A DNA stretch of 64,000 nt, from NCBI RefSeq assembly GCF_019801465.1, contig NZ_JAHVJA010000008.1, forward strand, positions 62,001 to 126,000. The letters run 5' to 3'. A model generated the notes under the pieces. The model was given only the letters and a program-made list of their open reading frames with translations. It was not told the origin of the DNA and did no database searches. This DNA comes from Leisingera daeponensis (GTDB taxonomy: Bacteria; Pseudomonadota; Alphaproteobacteria; Rhodobacterales; Rhodobacteraceae). Positions within the stretch are counted from its first letter, which is position 1, and every line of letters starts with the position of its first letter. Positions 35,236 to 47,235 of this stretch are shown one piece after another. The translations under genes and the position numbers were made by a program.

Positions 35236-38138
35236 ATGTTAGGAAAACTCGGCCTGGGCGGAAAACTGGGCCTCGCATTCATCGTCATTGCGGGGTTGCC
35301 GACCCTTGCCGGCGTTCTGGGGCTTGTGGAACTGCGGGTGCTTGCACGGCGCCAGGCGGAAGTGATCAGCCAAACCATTCCGGCCATTGCCGAGGTGCGG
35401 GGGATGGCCGAGGAAAGCACCCGCATCATAGCCATCGCCCCGGAGCTTGCGGCTGTCACGACCCAGGCGGAGCGCGCGAACCGGGCGCAGTTTCTCTCCG
35501 ACCAGGTCCAGGCACTGACCCGGCGCCTGGACGCGCTGGAGCGCGGCGGGATCAGCGGGTCCGGCCGTCTGCGGGATACGGTAACGGATGCTGCCCGGGT
35601 GCTTGCACTGCTTGACGAACTGGTGGAGACGCGCATCGCGCTGCACAGCGGCTTCAAGCAGCTGACCGGCCGCAACCTGACTGCCGCGAACAATCTTCTG
35701 AGCATGGCCGACACGCTGGTTGCCAACGCGGAAATGGGTACCACAGCCGTTATTTCGAGCCTCTACAGCCCTGGCACCTCACCTGTCGAGGAACAAGCCC
35801 GTACGGATATGCTCGACAAGCTGATTGAGGTCGACCTGTTTCAGCTTGGCCTGATGTTCGAGCTGCGGTCGCAAACCGCCGAAATCGGGCTGATGATCAA
35901 CCGGATCGAAGAGGCCGACACCACGGCTGAGCTGGAGGAAATCGAAACCGCGCTGACCAGCCGGCTGGAAATCGTATCCCGCCGGATCAAGGCGATCCGC
36001 GATCCCGGGCGCCGCCAGCAGGCGGAAGGCTATGCGGAGCAGCTGCGGACTGTACCAGAAAGCAACGCCGGGCTGTTTGATTTGCGTGGCCGTATCCTGA
36101 CCACAGAGACCCGTATCACCTCCCTCAAGCAGGAGCTTCAGAACACCGCGCTGCGGCTGGGCGACGAGGCCTCTGCCGTCGCCGATCAGGCGCAGGAGCG
36201 GGCGATCAGCTCAGGCAATGCCGCGGCTGCGGATATCCAGCGGGCGCAGCTGCGCAACGGGTTTGCCGCCATCACCGGGCTCCTGCTGTCCCTGGCCGTC
36301 CTGTGGTTCTATGTCCGCGGCAGCATTACCCGGCGCCTCAATCAGCTGGCCGGCACAATGGCGGCGCTGATGCGCGGCCAGCTGGATCATCCGGTACGGC
36401 CCCGCGGGCAGGATGAGATTGCCCGAATGGAGGCCGCGGTTGAAGTGTTCCGGCAGCAGGCGCTCGACAAGATGGAACTGGAAAAGGTTCGCGACCGCAA
36501 TGAGCAGGAGCTGAGAGAGCATCGCAACAACCTGCAATCCCTTGTTGACGAGCAAACTGAACGGCTCCGCGAGGAGGTCGAAGCTCATGACGAGGCCAGG
36601 CAGAAGGCGGAGGCGGCGGATCAGGCAAAGTCTGAATTCCTGGCGATGATGAGCCACGAGATTCGCACGCCGATGAACGGTGTGCTGGGCATGCTGCGCA
36701 GTCTCTCGGATGAGGGCCTGCCGCCCCCGCAGATGGAGCGGCTCCGTGCGGCGCTGGTTTCGGGTCAGAACCTGCTGAAAATTCTGAACGACATCCTGGA
36801 TTACTCCAAGATTGAAAGCGGTGCGCTGAAACGGGAGGATACCACTTTTACCCTGCGCGGCCTGATCAATGACATTGTCGTGCTGCTGCGCCCCGGAGCG
36901 GACAGCAAAGGGGTTCACCTCTGGCTGGACGCACCTGAAGAATTGCCGGACGTGGTGGTAGGGGATGCCGCGAAGTTGCGGCAAATCCTTTTCAACCTGC
37001 TGTCCAACGCGCTTAAGTTCACCGATGAAGGAGAAGTCATTCTGCGGGTCCGCACTGGCGGCAATGCCGGCCGGGGACACCGCGTTACTTTTGAAGTCAG
37101 CGATACCGGCAAGGGCATTTCGGAAGAAGCCAAGGCCCGTATTTTCGAAGCCTTCGAGCAAGAAGACACGGAAACAGCCCGCAAATTCGGCGGCACCGGC
37201 CTGGGGCTTGCGATCAGCAGGCATTTTGCTCAGGCCATCGGAGCTAGGCTGTCTTTGGAAAGCACCAAGAATGTCGGCTCTGTTTTCACATTGACGGTAG
37301 AACTGGGACCAGGAGATCCCGCAGCTCTGACGCGGGAAGAGCCACCCGCTCCGATCCGGCAGGCAGAAAATCCGTTGTCGGTTCTGGTGGTGGAGGACAA
37401 TGAAATCAACCAAATGGTTGCACGGGGTTATTTAGAGCGAATGGGCCACAGCTGCCAATGTGTGGCAAGCGCTGAGCAGGCGCTGTCGTTGCTGCCGGAA
37501 ATTCGGGTCGACTTGGTGCTGATGGACGTCAACCTTCCGGGCATCAGCGGTACCGAGGCTACCCGCCGCCTGCGCGCGATGCCGGACCCCCGGCTGTCCA
37601 AATTGCCGGTTATCGGTATTTCTGCGCATGTGCAGGAGGAGCAGATCGAAACGCACCTGCAGGCAGGGATGAATGGCTTTGTGGCCAAGCCGGTTTCTCC
37701 GGAACGTCTTGCCCAAGCGCTGCAAAGCGTCACCCAAGGGCGCGAGGGCGCTATTTATCTTTCAGCCCGGCAAGCCTCTCCTCAGGGGGACAGGCATGCA
37801 GGCTTGCAGCGGCAGATGCGGGAAAACATTCAGGACCTGGGGGCGGACCGGGCATATGAAATTGCCTTGCTCTTCCAGCAGGAGTTGCCGCGGAGTATCG
37901 AGAAGATGAGCGCCGCCCAGGCAGGGCAGAATTTGGCGCGCTTGGCACAGGAAGCTCACCGTGCAAAAGGGGCGGCCAGCAGTTTCGGGCAACAGGACCT
38001 GGCTGACCTGCTGGGTGACCTTGAAGAGGCTGCGGCCGAAGGCAGTCTGTCAGCCGCCGCCGGGCACATGCGCGAACTGAGCGCACTGGCTCCGAAAGTC
38101 CTGGAGGCTCTGGCGGGAATTTTGCGAGACAGCGCCAA

Positions 38139-38166
<28 letters not shown>
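35236..38166 (+). CDS. torS: TorS-type hybrid sensor histidine kinase
   Basis: 976 residues. A membrane segment near residue 10-30 and another around 335-355 bracket a long helical periplasmic sensor. A HAMP region and coiled coil lead to the kinase with [13 protein letters not shown] (His474), [15 protein letters not shown] and [11 protein letters not shown] receiver domain follows ([13 protein letters not shown], Asp764) and then an Hpt domain with [12 protein letters not shown] (His908). The order HK-REC-Hpt is that of TorS phosphorelays. TorT next to it should be the sensory partner and TorR, convergent with it by a 28-base overlap, the output. Confidence 0.93.
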
Positions 38167-39959
<1,793 letters not shown>

Positions 39960-39981
39960 GCCCCTCACCTCCCTCCTGAGT

Positions 39982-40005
39982 GCCGGGGCAGTCCGCTGCC
40001 CCGGC
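39982..40005 (+). terminator. Intercistronic hairpin between tmoX and tmoW
   Basis: A perfect 10-bp GC stem (39982-39991 with 39996-40005) with a TCCG loop and no long T run, 22 bases after the tmoX stop. Such hairpins behind a binding-protein gene usually protect its mRNA or lower downstream expression. Confidence 0.7.
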
Positions 40006-40029
40006 GCCTTTGCTAAGGAAAGTAGAATC

Positions 40030-41061
40030 ATGACTGCCGCCTCCCCTGTCATTTCCTGCAAGAACGTCTGGAAGCTGTTCGGAGCCCAGCCGGAACAATA
40101 CCTTAAGTCGCTGACCGGCAACCCGGGCTTTGATGAGATCCGCCAGGCAGGTTACATCGCCGCGGTGCGGGACGTTTCCCTGGACATTGCCAAGGGCGAA
40201 ATGCTGGTGATTATGGGGCTGTCCGGCTCCGGAAAATCAACTTTTGTCCGCTGCCTGTCGCGGCTCATCGACATCACCGGCGGCGAGGTCCAGGTCGAGG
40301 GTCAGAACATCGGAGCAATGTCCGAGAAAGAGCTGATCGACCTGCGCCGTAACAAAATGGGCATGGTGTTTCAAAGCTTTGGCCTGCTGCCGCACCGTAC
40401 CGTGCTGGACAATGTCGCCTTCCCGCTGGAAATGCGCGGCCAGGACCGCCACGAACGCCGTGCCCGCGCGCTGGAAGTGATTGAGCTGGTCGGCCTGTCC
40501 GGACGCGAGGATTATTTCCCGCGCGAACTGTCCGGCGGCCAGCAGCAGCGCGTCGGGATCGCCCGCAGCCTGGCGATCGAGCCGGATATCTGGTTTCTGG
40601 ATGAACCGTTTTCTGCCCTCGACCCGCTGATCCGCCGCGAGATGCAGGACGAATTCCTGCGCCTGCAAGAGATGCTGGGCAAAACAATCGTCTTTATCAC
40701 CCACGATTTTGACGAGGCGCTGCGACTCGCCGACCGCATCGCGATCATGAAGGATGGTGTCGTCGAGCAATGCGCCACCCCCGACCAGATCGTGCTGAAC
40801 CCGGCCACCGAATATGTCGCCAAGTTCACCGAGGAAATTGAGAAATCCCGGGTTGTTCACGCAGGCGTGCTGGCACGCGAGGTGAACGGCTACAGCCTGA
40901 CCGGTGCGCCGGTCGGCGAACGGCAGACCATTTCCGAACTGGCGCGGCTGCTGGTCAACGACAGCCGCGATTTCCTGCCCGTGGCGAATAATGCCGGCAC
41001 CCTTGTCGGCGCGATGAGCCGCCAGGAAGCACTCAATGTGCTGCTGGGAGAGGGATCATGA
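40030..41061 (+). CDS. tmoW: ABC transporter ATP-binding subunit, glycine betaine/TMAO type
   Basis: 343 residues. SCKNVWKLFGAQPEQYL is the N-terminus of ProV-like ATPases. Walker A is MGLSGSGKSTFVRCL, the Q loop VFQSFGLLPHRTVLDN, the signature LSGGQQQRVGIARSLA, Walker B IWFLDEPFSALDPL and the switch His in VFITHDFDEAL. The C-terminal ~80 residues look like a partial CBS-type region (LPVANNAGTLVGAMSRQEAL). It powers uptake through TmoV. Its stop overlaps the tmoV start by four bases. Confidence 0.93.
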   Translation: MTAASPVISCKNVWKLFGAQPEQYLKSLTGNPGFDEIRQAGYIAAVRDVSLDIAKGEMLVIMGLSGSGKSTFVRCLSRLIDITGGEVQVEGQNIGAMSEKELIDLRRNKMGMVFQSFGLLPHRTVLDNVAFPLEMRGQDRHERRARALEVIELVGLSGREDYFPRELSGGQQQRVGIARSLAIEPDIWFLDEPFSALDPLIRREMQDEFLRLQEMLGKTIVFITHDFDEALRLADRIAIMKDGVVEQCATPDQIVLNPATEYVAKFTEEIEKSRVVHAGVLAREVNGYSLTGAPVGERQTISELARLLVNDSRDFLPVANNAGTLVGAMSRQEALNVLLGEGS

Positions 41062-43022
41062 CAGACCTGACGATGGTGCACACCGGCAAACCCCAGATCT
41101 GGACAAGAGCCAGGATCGGCTGGGCCATCTTCACCGCTGCTTGCCTTCTGGCGGTTGGGAATTCGGTGCTGCCAGACGGGTTGGTGCGGCCGCCGGAATG
41201 GCTGATCCTGCCCTTCGCCGATTGGATCAATGCGATCTTTATTTTTGTGCGTGATGATCTGGGCCTGCTCTATCTGACCCGCGCATTTGCAGACGGCGTG
41301 GAATGGCTGCTGGATGTGACCGCCAACCTGCTCTACGGTAAGAACCGCTGGCCCCGGATCGGCCCCATTCCATGGACCGTGATCGCCAGCATCGGCTTTG
41401 TGATCGGTTACGCCCTGCAAGGCTGGCGGCTGTCGCTTCTGACGGGCGGAACCTTTGTCTGGATCGCTGTAATGGGGCAGTGGAAATGGGCAATGGAAAC
41501 CCTTTCCGTGATCGTTGTCGCGGCGCCGTTTTCGATCCTGTTCGGTCTGGTCATGGGCATCCTTGCCTGGCGCTCAAAAACATTTGAGAAAATCCTGAAC
41601 CCGATCCTGAACATTGCGCAGAGCCTGCCGCATTTCGCCTACATGATCCCGGTTGTCGTGTTCATTGGTGTCGGTCCCAAGGCGGGTGCAATTGTCACCA
41701 TCATTTTCTCGGTGCCGCCAATGATCCGCATGTCCCTGCTGGGGCTGCGCAAGGTCCCGCATGAGGTGATCGAAAGCGGCCATATGTGCGGCTCCACCCG
41801 CTGGCAGCTGTTGCGCCATGTGCGCATTCCCACCGCAAGGACCGAAATTCTGGTAGGCGTCAACCAGGTGATCATGCAATGCTTGGCCATGGTGGTTCTT
41901 GCCAGCTTCATTGGCATGCCGGGCCTTGGCCAGAAGCTTCTGCAGCTGCTGCAAGCCCTGAAGATCGGACGCTCGGTTGAGATTGGCATCACCATCGTTT
42001 TGCTCGCCGTTATGCTGGACCGCTGCACCAAGGCCTGGGCCACCAAGCAGCCGGAGCATTTCGAGAAAGGGACCTCCTTTGCGGTGCGCAACAAGTTCCT
42101 GCTTCTGGGCATCGGCCTGTCGCTGGCCTGCCTGGTGCTGGCGCAGTTTATCCCGCTGATGGATCAGATCGGGCGCCGCGACGCCTTCACCATCTCCAAG
42201 CCGATTGATGCGGTTGCGGACTGGTTCATCGTGCTGATCGACCCAGTTACGCAATGGCTGCGCTGGTTTCTGATCACCTGGGTTCTGATCCCGATCCGCG
42301 ATGCCTTCCTGTGGATGCCCTATGCGGCTGTGCTGGCGCTGCTGGCTGCGGCAGGCTGGGCCATCGGCGGGTTGCGTTCCGCGCTGGTATGCCTCACCTT
42401 CTTCGGCCTTATCGCTATCTCCGGCTGGTGGGACCGCGCCATGATCACGGTTTACACCGTGGTGGTCGCTGTCTGCATTGCCGCAGCGATGGGCTTCCCG
42501 CTGGGTATCTGGGGATCGTTCAATGAAAAGCGCGCAAGCATCGCTCTGCTGATCTGCGACACGCTGCAGACCTTCCCCAGCTTCATCTACCTGATCCCGG
42601 TTGTCATGCTGTTCGGCGTCAATGATGTGGCCGTGGTCGGCGCCGTTGTCCTGTTCGCTGCGGTGCCGCTGGTGCGCTATACCATCGAGGGGCTGCGGCA
42701 GGTGCCGGAAACCCTGATCGAGGCTGCCGACATGTCCGGCGCCACCCGGATGCAGACCCTGTGGAAAGTGCGCCTGCCGATGGCCCTGCCCACCATCATG
42801 GTCGGGGTCAACCAGTCGGTGATGTTCTCGCTGTTCATGGTCATCATTGCAGCCTTCATCGGAACCCAGGATCTGGGCCAGGAAATGCAGCGGGCGCTGT
42901 CCTCCACCGACGTGGGCAAGGGGCTGGTGCTTGGCCTTGCGGTAGCCTTTATGGGACTGATGGTGGACCATCTGGTCACCACCTGGGCGCGTGCCAAGAA
43001 AGAAGCCCTGGGGCTGGAGTAA
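41058..43022 (+). CDS. tmoV: ABC transporter permease with two fused permease domains
   Basis: 654 residues, about twice the size of a ProW permease, with two homologous halves. Each half carries the EAA-type loop contacting the ATPase: GLRKVPHEVIESGHMCGSTR in the first, GLRQVPETLIEAADMSGATR in the second, each followed by a VR(I/L)P motif. The fused form is known for marine TMAO importers. It forms the inner-membrane channel with TmoW and TmoX. It is followed after four bases by the regulator gene at 43027. Confidence 0.92.
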   Translation: MTDLTMVHTGKPQIWTRARIGWAIFTAACLLAVGNSVLPDGLVRPPEWLILPFADWINAIFIFVRDDLGLLYLTRAFADGVEWLLDVTANLLYGKNRWPRIGPIPWTVIASIGFVIGYALQGWRLSLLTGGTFVWIAVMGQWKWAMETLSVIVVAAPFSILFGLVMGILAWRSKTFEKILNPILNIAQSLPHFAYMIPVVVFIGVGPKAGAIVTIIFSVPPMIRMSLLGLRKVPHEVIESGHMCGSTRWQLLRHVRIPTARTEILVGVNQVIMQCLAMVVLASFIGMPGLGQKLLQLLQALKIGRSVEIGITIVLLAVMLDRCTKAWATKQPEHFEKGTSFAVRNKFLLLGIGLSLACLVLAQFIPLMDQIGRRDAFTISKPIDAVADWFIVLIDPVTQWLRWFLITWVLIPIRDAFLWMPYAAVLALLAAAGWAIGGLRSALVCLTFFGLIAISGWWDRAMITVYTVVVAVCIAAAMGFPLGIWGSFNEKRASIALLICDTLQTFPSFIYLIPVVMLFGVNDVAVVGAVVLFAAVPLVRYTIEGLRQVPETLIEAADMSGATRMQTLWKVRLPMALPTIMVGVNQSVMFSLFMVIIAAFIGTQDLGQEMQRALSSTDVGKGLVLGLAVAFMGLMVDHLVTTWARAKKEALGLE

Positions 43023-43026
43023 CGTC

Positions 43027-44058
43027 ATGACCGTGCATTCCAGCGACTTTGGACCCGCCCCGCTCCGCCGCATAGGATTCCTGCTGTTTCCCGGCTTTCC
43101 ATTGGCTTGCCTCACCGCGGCAATGGAGCCCCTGCGCACCGCAAATGAACTTGCCGGGCACCAGGTGTTCACCTGGTCTCTGGTGACCGAGACCGGCGCG
43201 CCTGCCGCGGCATCAGCGGGCGTGCAGTTCACAGCGGACAGCAGCCTGGCGGATTTGGAGGGGGTTGATTGCCTGTTTCTGTTGTCCGGACCTGAGGCCG
43301 AGTTTGAGGATCCCGTGGCAGGACCGGGCCGGCTGCGCTATCTGTCGCGTCACGGCATTGCGCTGGGCGCAGTCTCCGGCGGGGTTTTCCCTCTGGCGCG
43401 CAGCGGAGTTCTTTCCGGACGGCGCTGCGCGGTTCACTGGTGCTACCGCACAGCCTTCGAAACCGCCTTTCCGGACAGCACGGCAGTTGACAGGCTGGCT
43501 GTGCGTGACGGGACAATTCATACGGTGTCCGGGGCGGCGGCGATGTTCGATCTGGCTTTGGATCTGATCTGCCATGCGCTGGGCGAGGCGGCAATGAATG
43601 AGGTTGCCTGCCTGTTTCAGCACCCTGTCATCCGCAGCGGCAGCGCCCGGCAGAAAGTCCCGGTGCTGCAGAGCGGCCGCACCGTTGACCAGATGCCGCC
43701 GGCAGTCAAACAGGCGATGTCCATCTTTTCCGAGAACGTCGAAACCCCTGTCGGCATCCGAGATGTCGCCCGCATGGCCGGGATTTCCCCGCGCCAGCTG
43801 GAGCGCAGTTTCCGCACTGCAACAGGCCTCAGCCCGGGCGAGTACTACCGCCGCCAGCGCCTGAAGGCCGCCCGGCAGATGGTGCGGTATTCCTGGGACA
43901 GCATTTCGGACATCGCCCATGCTGTCGGATATGCCAGTTCGTCCACTCTGACGCTCCATTACCGAAAATTCTATGGGGTGACACCGGTTCAGGACCGCAA
44001 ACAGACGTTTCTGCCTGACACCCGCGGGCCAGTTGGCGGGGTCCGGGCTATGCACTAG
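43027..44058 (+). CDS. GlxA-family AraC-type transcriptional regulator
   Basis: 343 residues. The N-terminal DJ-1/PfpI-like domain shows RRIGFLLFPGFPLACLTAAM, DCLFLLSGPEAEF and the LGAVSGGVFPLARSG elbow, where the nucleophile position is Ser, not Cys. The C-terminal AraC HTH pair is clear: VGIRDVARMAGISPRQLERS, then DSISDIAHAVGYASSSTLTL. This is the build of GbdR/CdhR-type regulators of betaine and carnitine breakdown. It directly follows tmoV and may control methylamine or betaine uptake genes. Confidence 0.9.
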   Translation: MTVHSSDFGPAPLRRIGFLLFPGFPLACLTAAMEPLRTANELAGHQVFTWSLVTETGAPAAASAGVQFTADSSLADLEGVDCLFLLSGPEAEFEDPVAGPGRLRYLSRHGIALGAVSGGVFPLARSGVLSGRRCAVHWCYRTAFETAFPDSTAVDRLAVRDGTIHTVSGAAAMFDLALDLICHALGEAAMNEVACLFQHPVIRSGSARQKVPVLQSGRTVDQMPPAVKQAMSIFSENVETPVGIRDVARMAGISPRQLERSFRTATGLSPGEYYRRQRLKAARQMVRYSWDSISDIAHAVGYASSSTLTLHYRKFYGVTPVQDRKQTFLPDTRGPVGGVRAMH

Positions 44059-44141
44059 CAGCCTGGGCACAATGTTACGTTTACCGCAGGCAGATTGCTT
44101 GCCTGGCGCAGTTCCAGGCGGTTTCGGCTGCAAAGCGGCAC

Positions 44142-44173
44142 AAAGAAGGCGGAGCAAAAACTCCGCCTTCTTT
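44142..44173. terminator. Convergent terminator hairpin
   Basis: A perfect 13-bp stem (44142-44154 with 44161-44173) with a 6-base A/T-rich loop lies between the convergent regulator and dctM genes and can serve both strands. The plus side ends in TTCTTT. Confidence 0.75.
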
Positions 44174-44195
44174 GGGGAAGGCTTGGTTCCCGGTT

Positions 44196-45527
44196 CTACA
44201 AGGCTGCAAGGTCCCTTAGGAACAGCGCAATTCCTGGCACATAGATCAGCAAAGCCGTCATCAGCGCCAATATCAGGAAGAAGGGCAGCGTGCCGCGGAT
44301 CACCTGCAAGTAGGGTTTGTTGAAGATCGCAATCGCCGTGAAGATGTCGCAGCCGAACGGCGGCGTTGCTGATCCGATGGCCATCTGCAGCGTGATCATG
44401 ACCCCCACCAGCACCGGATCCAGGCCGGAGGCGTCGATGACCGGCACGAAGATCGGGGTCAGGATCACCAGCACCACCAGCGAGTCGACAAACATGCAGC
44501 CGACAAAGAAGCACAGCGCAATGATGAACAGGATATACTCCTGCGACGCGCCTTCAAGCTTGAGAGGCTCCAGCAGCCCCTGCGGCACCTGCTCAAAGGA
44601 GATGTACCAGGAGAATGCCTGCCCTGCGCCCACAAGAATGAAGACAACAGCGGTAATCAGTCCGGTGCTGAGGGCAGCGTCCAGCACATCGTCCAGCTTG
44701 AGTTCGCGGTAAATCACGCATTCCACGATCAGCGCATACAGCACAGAGAAGGACGCGGCCTCGGTTGGCGTGACTGCGCCGGAATATATCCCTCCGACGA
44801 TCAGAACGGGGAAGCCGAGCGGCAGGATGGCTTTCCTGATGGCAGCGCGCCGTTCAGCACCCGTGGCTTTGGGGACCAGCGAGATCAGATCGCCTTGCCA
44901 GACGCTGTAGAAGTAGCAGTAGACGGAAAACAGCACCGCCAGCACGATGCCTGGGCCGATGCCGGCGATGAACAGCTCTCCGACACTGGTATTGGCCAGC
45001 GTGCCATAAAGGATCATGCCGATGCTGGGCGGGATCAAAAAGGCGATGTCGCTGGCGTTGATGATCAGCGCCATGACAAAGCTGTCCTTGTAGCCGGCCT
45101 TGAGCAGCCGCGGCCGCATGATCTGGCCGATCGAGACCACCGTGGCTTGGGTCGACCCGGAAACCGACCCGAACAGAGTGCAGGCGATACAGGCGGTGAT
45201 CGGCAGGCCGGCGCGGCGGTGGCCGACATAGGCCTGGATCAGGCCCAGGAGATTGTTGGCAGTATGGCCGCGGGCCATGATATCGGCGGCCAGGATGAAC
45301 ATCGGCACCGCAATCAGTGCATTGGGAGAGATCCCCGTCACCATCTGCTGGATCACCACGCCGGTGTCGCTTTGCGAAAAATGGACCAGGCCGATCAGCG
45401 TTGCCGCCACCAGCGGCACCACCATTGGATAGCTGAGAAACAGCAGCAGCACCATTGGCACAACCAGCGCTGCGGTGATGACATAGGTATCAAGCTCGCC
45501 CGCGATGATATCGTTCAGAAATTCCAT
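44196..45527 (-). CDS. dctM: TRAP transporter large permease
   Basis: 443 residues, about twelve or more membrane segments. LLLFLSYPMVVPLVAATLIG, the conserved GSVSGSTQATVVSIGQIM, IPPSIGMILYG and FVDSLVVLVILTPIFVPV are standard DctM features. The start is ATG 45527, one base beyond the dctQ stop. It forms the sodium-driven translocation subunit. Operon order on the minus strand is lyase-dctP-dctQ-dctM, so the imported substrate is probably that of the PLP lyase. Confidence 0.94.
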   Translation of the reverse strand: MEFLNDIIAGELDTYVITAALVVPMVLLLFLSYPMVVPLVAATLIGLVHFSQSDTGVVIQQMVTGISPNALIAVPMFILAADIMARGHTANNLLGLIQAYVGHRRAGLPITACIACTLFGSVSGSTQATVVSIGQIMRPRLLKAGYKDSFVMALIINASDIAFLIPPSIGMILYGTLANTSVGELFIAGIGPGIVLAVLFSVYCYFYSVWQGDLISLVPKATGAERRAAIRKAILPLGFPVLIVGGIYSGAVTPTEAASFSVLYALIVECVIYRELKLDDVLDAALSTGLITAVVFILVGAGQAFSWYISFEQVPQGLLEPLKLEGASQEYILFIIALCFFVGCMFVDSLVVLVILTPIFVPVIDASGLDPVLVGVMITLQMAIGSATPPFGCDIFTAIAIFNKPYLQVIRGTLPFFLILALMTALLIYVPGIALFLRDLAAL

Positions 45528-45528
45528 C

Positions 45529-46065
45529 TCAGACCCCAATCTCTTCGGCTTTGCTTTCCTCCACCTCGTAAGACAGCCAGGTCCCCTCGTGGGTGAGGTT
45601 CATCAGGAACGCGATCAGGTACTGCAGCCCGGCCATGGCCAGGCCGACGGGGATCACCGCATAGATGCTGTAGACCGGGAACTGCAGCGCCGGGCTCAGC
45701 CGGTTCACTGCCTTGATCTCCACTACGTAGAACACCGCCTGATAGGCGAGGAACAGCAGGAGCGCGCTGGTGGTGAAAGTGATCAGCATCATCAGCGCCT
45801 TGCGCCCGCGCGGCGGCAGGGTGTCATAGGCTGCGGTCATGCGGATGTTGCGACCTTTGCGGACCGCGTAGGCAAACCCGACGAAGGTCACCGCGACGAT
45901 CAGGAACTGGTTCAGCTCCTCCGAGAAATACAGGCTTTTGCCAAAACCGTAGCGGCCGATGGCGTTGGCGGTGGAATTCATCATCATCAGCAGAACCGCC
46001 AGAATGATGATGGCTTTCTCGATGAATTCGGTGCCTTTGCTCAGGGCAAGAAGCAAGGTTTTCAT
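45529..46065 (-). CDS. dctQ: TRAP transporter small permease
   Basis: 178 residues from ATG 46065, preferred over ATG 46071 because GGGGAG is then at proper spacing. About four membrane segments: AIIILAVLLMMMNSTANAIG, LNQFLIVAVTFVGFAYAVRK, MMLITFTTSALLLFLAYQAV, and a fourth near SIYAVIPVGLAMAGLQYLIA. It lies between dctP and dctM and partners DctM in the membrane complex. Confidence 0.92.
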   Translation of the reverse strand: MKTLLLALSKGTEFIEKAIIILAVLLMMMNSTANAIGRYGFGKSLYFSEELNQFLIVAVTFVGFAYAVRKGRNIRMTAAYDTLPPRGRKALMMLITFTTSALLLFLAYQAVFYVVEIKAVNRLSPALQFPVYSIYAVIPVGLAMAGLQYLIAFLMNLTHEGTWLSYEVEESKAEEIGV

Positions 46066-46108
46066 GTCCATCTCCCCGCGCGCCGCCAGGACGCGCGCTC
46101 CAAGGAAA

Positions 46109-46140
46109 GGCGCGGCCCTCCCTGTCCGGGAAGCCGCGCC
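46109..46140 (-). terminator. Intercistronic hairpin between dctP and dctQ
   Basis: Outer stem GGCGCGGC/GCCGCGCC (46109-46116 with 46133-46140) continued by an inner TTCCC/GGGAG pairing. It sits right behind the binding-protein gene, as is usual where dctP is expressed above the permease genes. Confidence 0.65.
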
Positions 46141-46161
46141 CTCTGTTTTCAGAAAAGCGGA

Positions 46162-47211
46162 TCAGTTGGCGCTTGCAACGTCGGACTGCAGGCCTTCCAG
46201 GATTGCCTTGGCGCCTTCTCGGGCGCTGGCTTTGTCCGCATCGTCGTAGGCGTTTTCGACTATGTCATAGAAGGTTTCGTGCAGGCTGGTGCTCAGCTCT
46301 TCGAATACCGAGCGTTCCTCTTCGGTCAGCACCACGACTTGCAGATCCGGGCGCTCTGCCTTGATCTTCTCCATGTTCTCGGCATTGATCGAGATCTGGT
46401 AGTCGTGCGCCGCCTGTTCAGCTGCGGCAACCGCCGTGCGGATCATGCCCTGCTGTTCTGCAGGCAGCCCGTTGAACCATTCGCTGTTGGTCGACACGGT
46501 GCCGACATAAGGCTGCTGGCCCGGGAAGATCAGGTAGTCCTGCACCTCATGCCACTTGGCGTTGTAGATGAAGTAGACGGGGTTCACCATGCCATCAACG
46601 GTCTTGAGCTGCAGCGCGCCGTAGACCTCGCCCCAGGACAGCGGCGTGGGGTTGGCGCCAAAGGCCTTGTAGGTTTCCACCGGAATGGTCGAAGTGAAGG
46701 TGCGGACCTTCTGACCGTCGAAATCCTCCGGAGAGCGGATCGGCTTGTTCGCGCCCCAGGCCATTTCACCTTCTGAAATCATGGTGAGAAGCTTGAGGTT
46801 CACCTTCTCGAACTTCTCGCTCAGGCCTTCATAGATAGTCGGGCTGGTGGTCAGCACCTTGCGGATCACATCGGTGTCGCCGCCGAGCAGATAGGGCAGA
46901 TCCAGAACCTGCGCTTCGGGAACATAGGAGCCCAGATGGCCAGTGCCGACTGAGACGAATTGCACGGTGCCCTTGGAGGTCAGCTCGACGATATCATTTT
47001 CGGTGCCCAGCTGGCCGTAGTAGTAGATGCGCACCTTGATGTCGCCGCCGGACTGCTCTTTGATGCTGTCGGCAAAGGCCTGAGCGAAGATGTCCTGAAC
47101 GTCGCCCTTGTCTTCCTCAGAAGCGAATTTCCAGGTGTCCGCGACTGCTGACGTTGCCATTCCGGCAATCAGCACTGCCGAAGCCAGCAGCTTGCGGGTG
47201 AAGTTAGTCAT
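46162..47211 (-). CDS. dctP: TRAP transporter substrate-binding protein
   Basis: 349 residues. A signal peptide (KLLASAVLIAGMATSAVA) precedes a DctP fold: DIKVRIYYYGQLGTENDIVE, VLDLPYLLGGDTDVIRKVL, FDGQKVRTFTSTIPVETYKA and the family core NPTPLSWGEVYGALQLKTVD-G, with VDGMVNP at its end. Arg in QKVRTF is the usual carboxylate-binding residue. The ligand is likely an amino or hydroxy acid used by the lyase encoded 24 bases upstream. Confidence 0.93.
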   Translation of the reverse strand: MTNFTRKLLASAVLIAGMATSAVADTWKFASEEDKGDVQDIFAQAFADSIKEQSGGDIKVRIYYYGQLGTENDIVELTSKGTVQFVSVGTGHLGSYVPEAQVLDLPYLLGGDTDVIRKVLTTSPTIYEGLSEKFEKVNLKLLTMISEGEMAWGANKPIRSPEDFDGQKVRTFTSTIPVETYKAFGANPTPLSWGEVYGALQLKTVDGMVNPVYFIYNAKWHEVQDYLIFPGQQPYVGTVSTNSEWFNGLPAEQQGMIRTAVAAAEQAAHDYQISINAENMEKIKAERPDLQVVVLTEEERSVFEELSTSLHETFYDIVENAYDDADKASAREGAKAILEGLQSDVASAN

Positions 47212-47235
47212 TTGGATCGTCCTCTCCTGCGCCGC

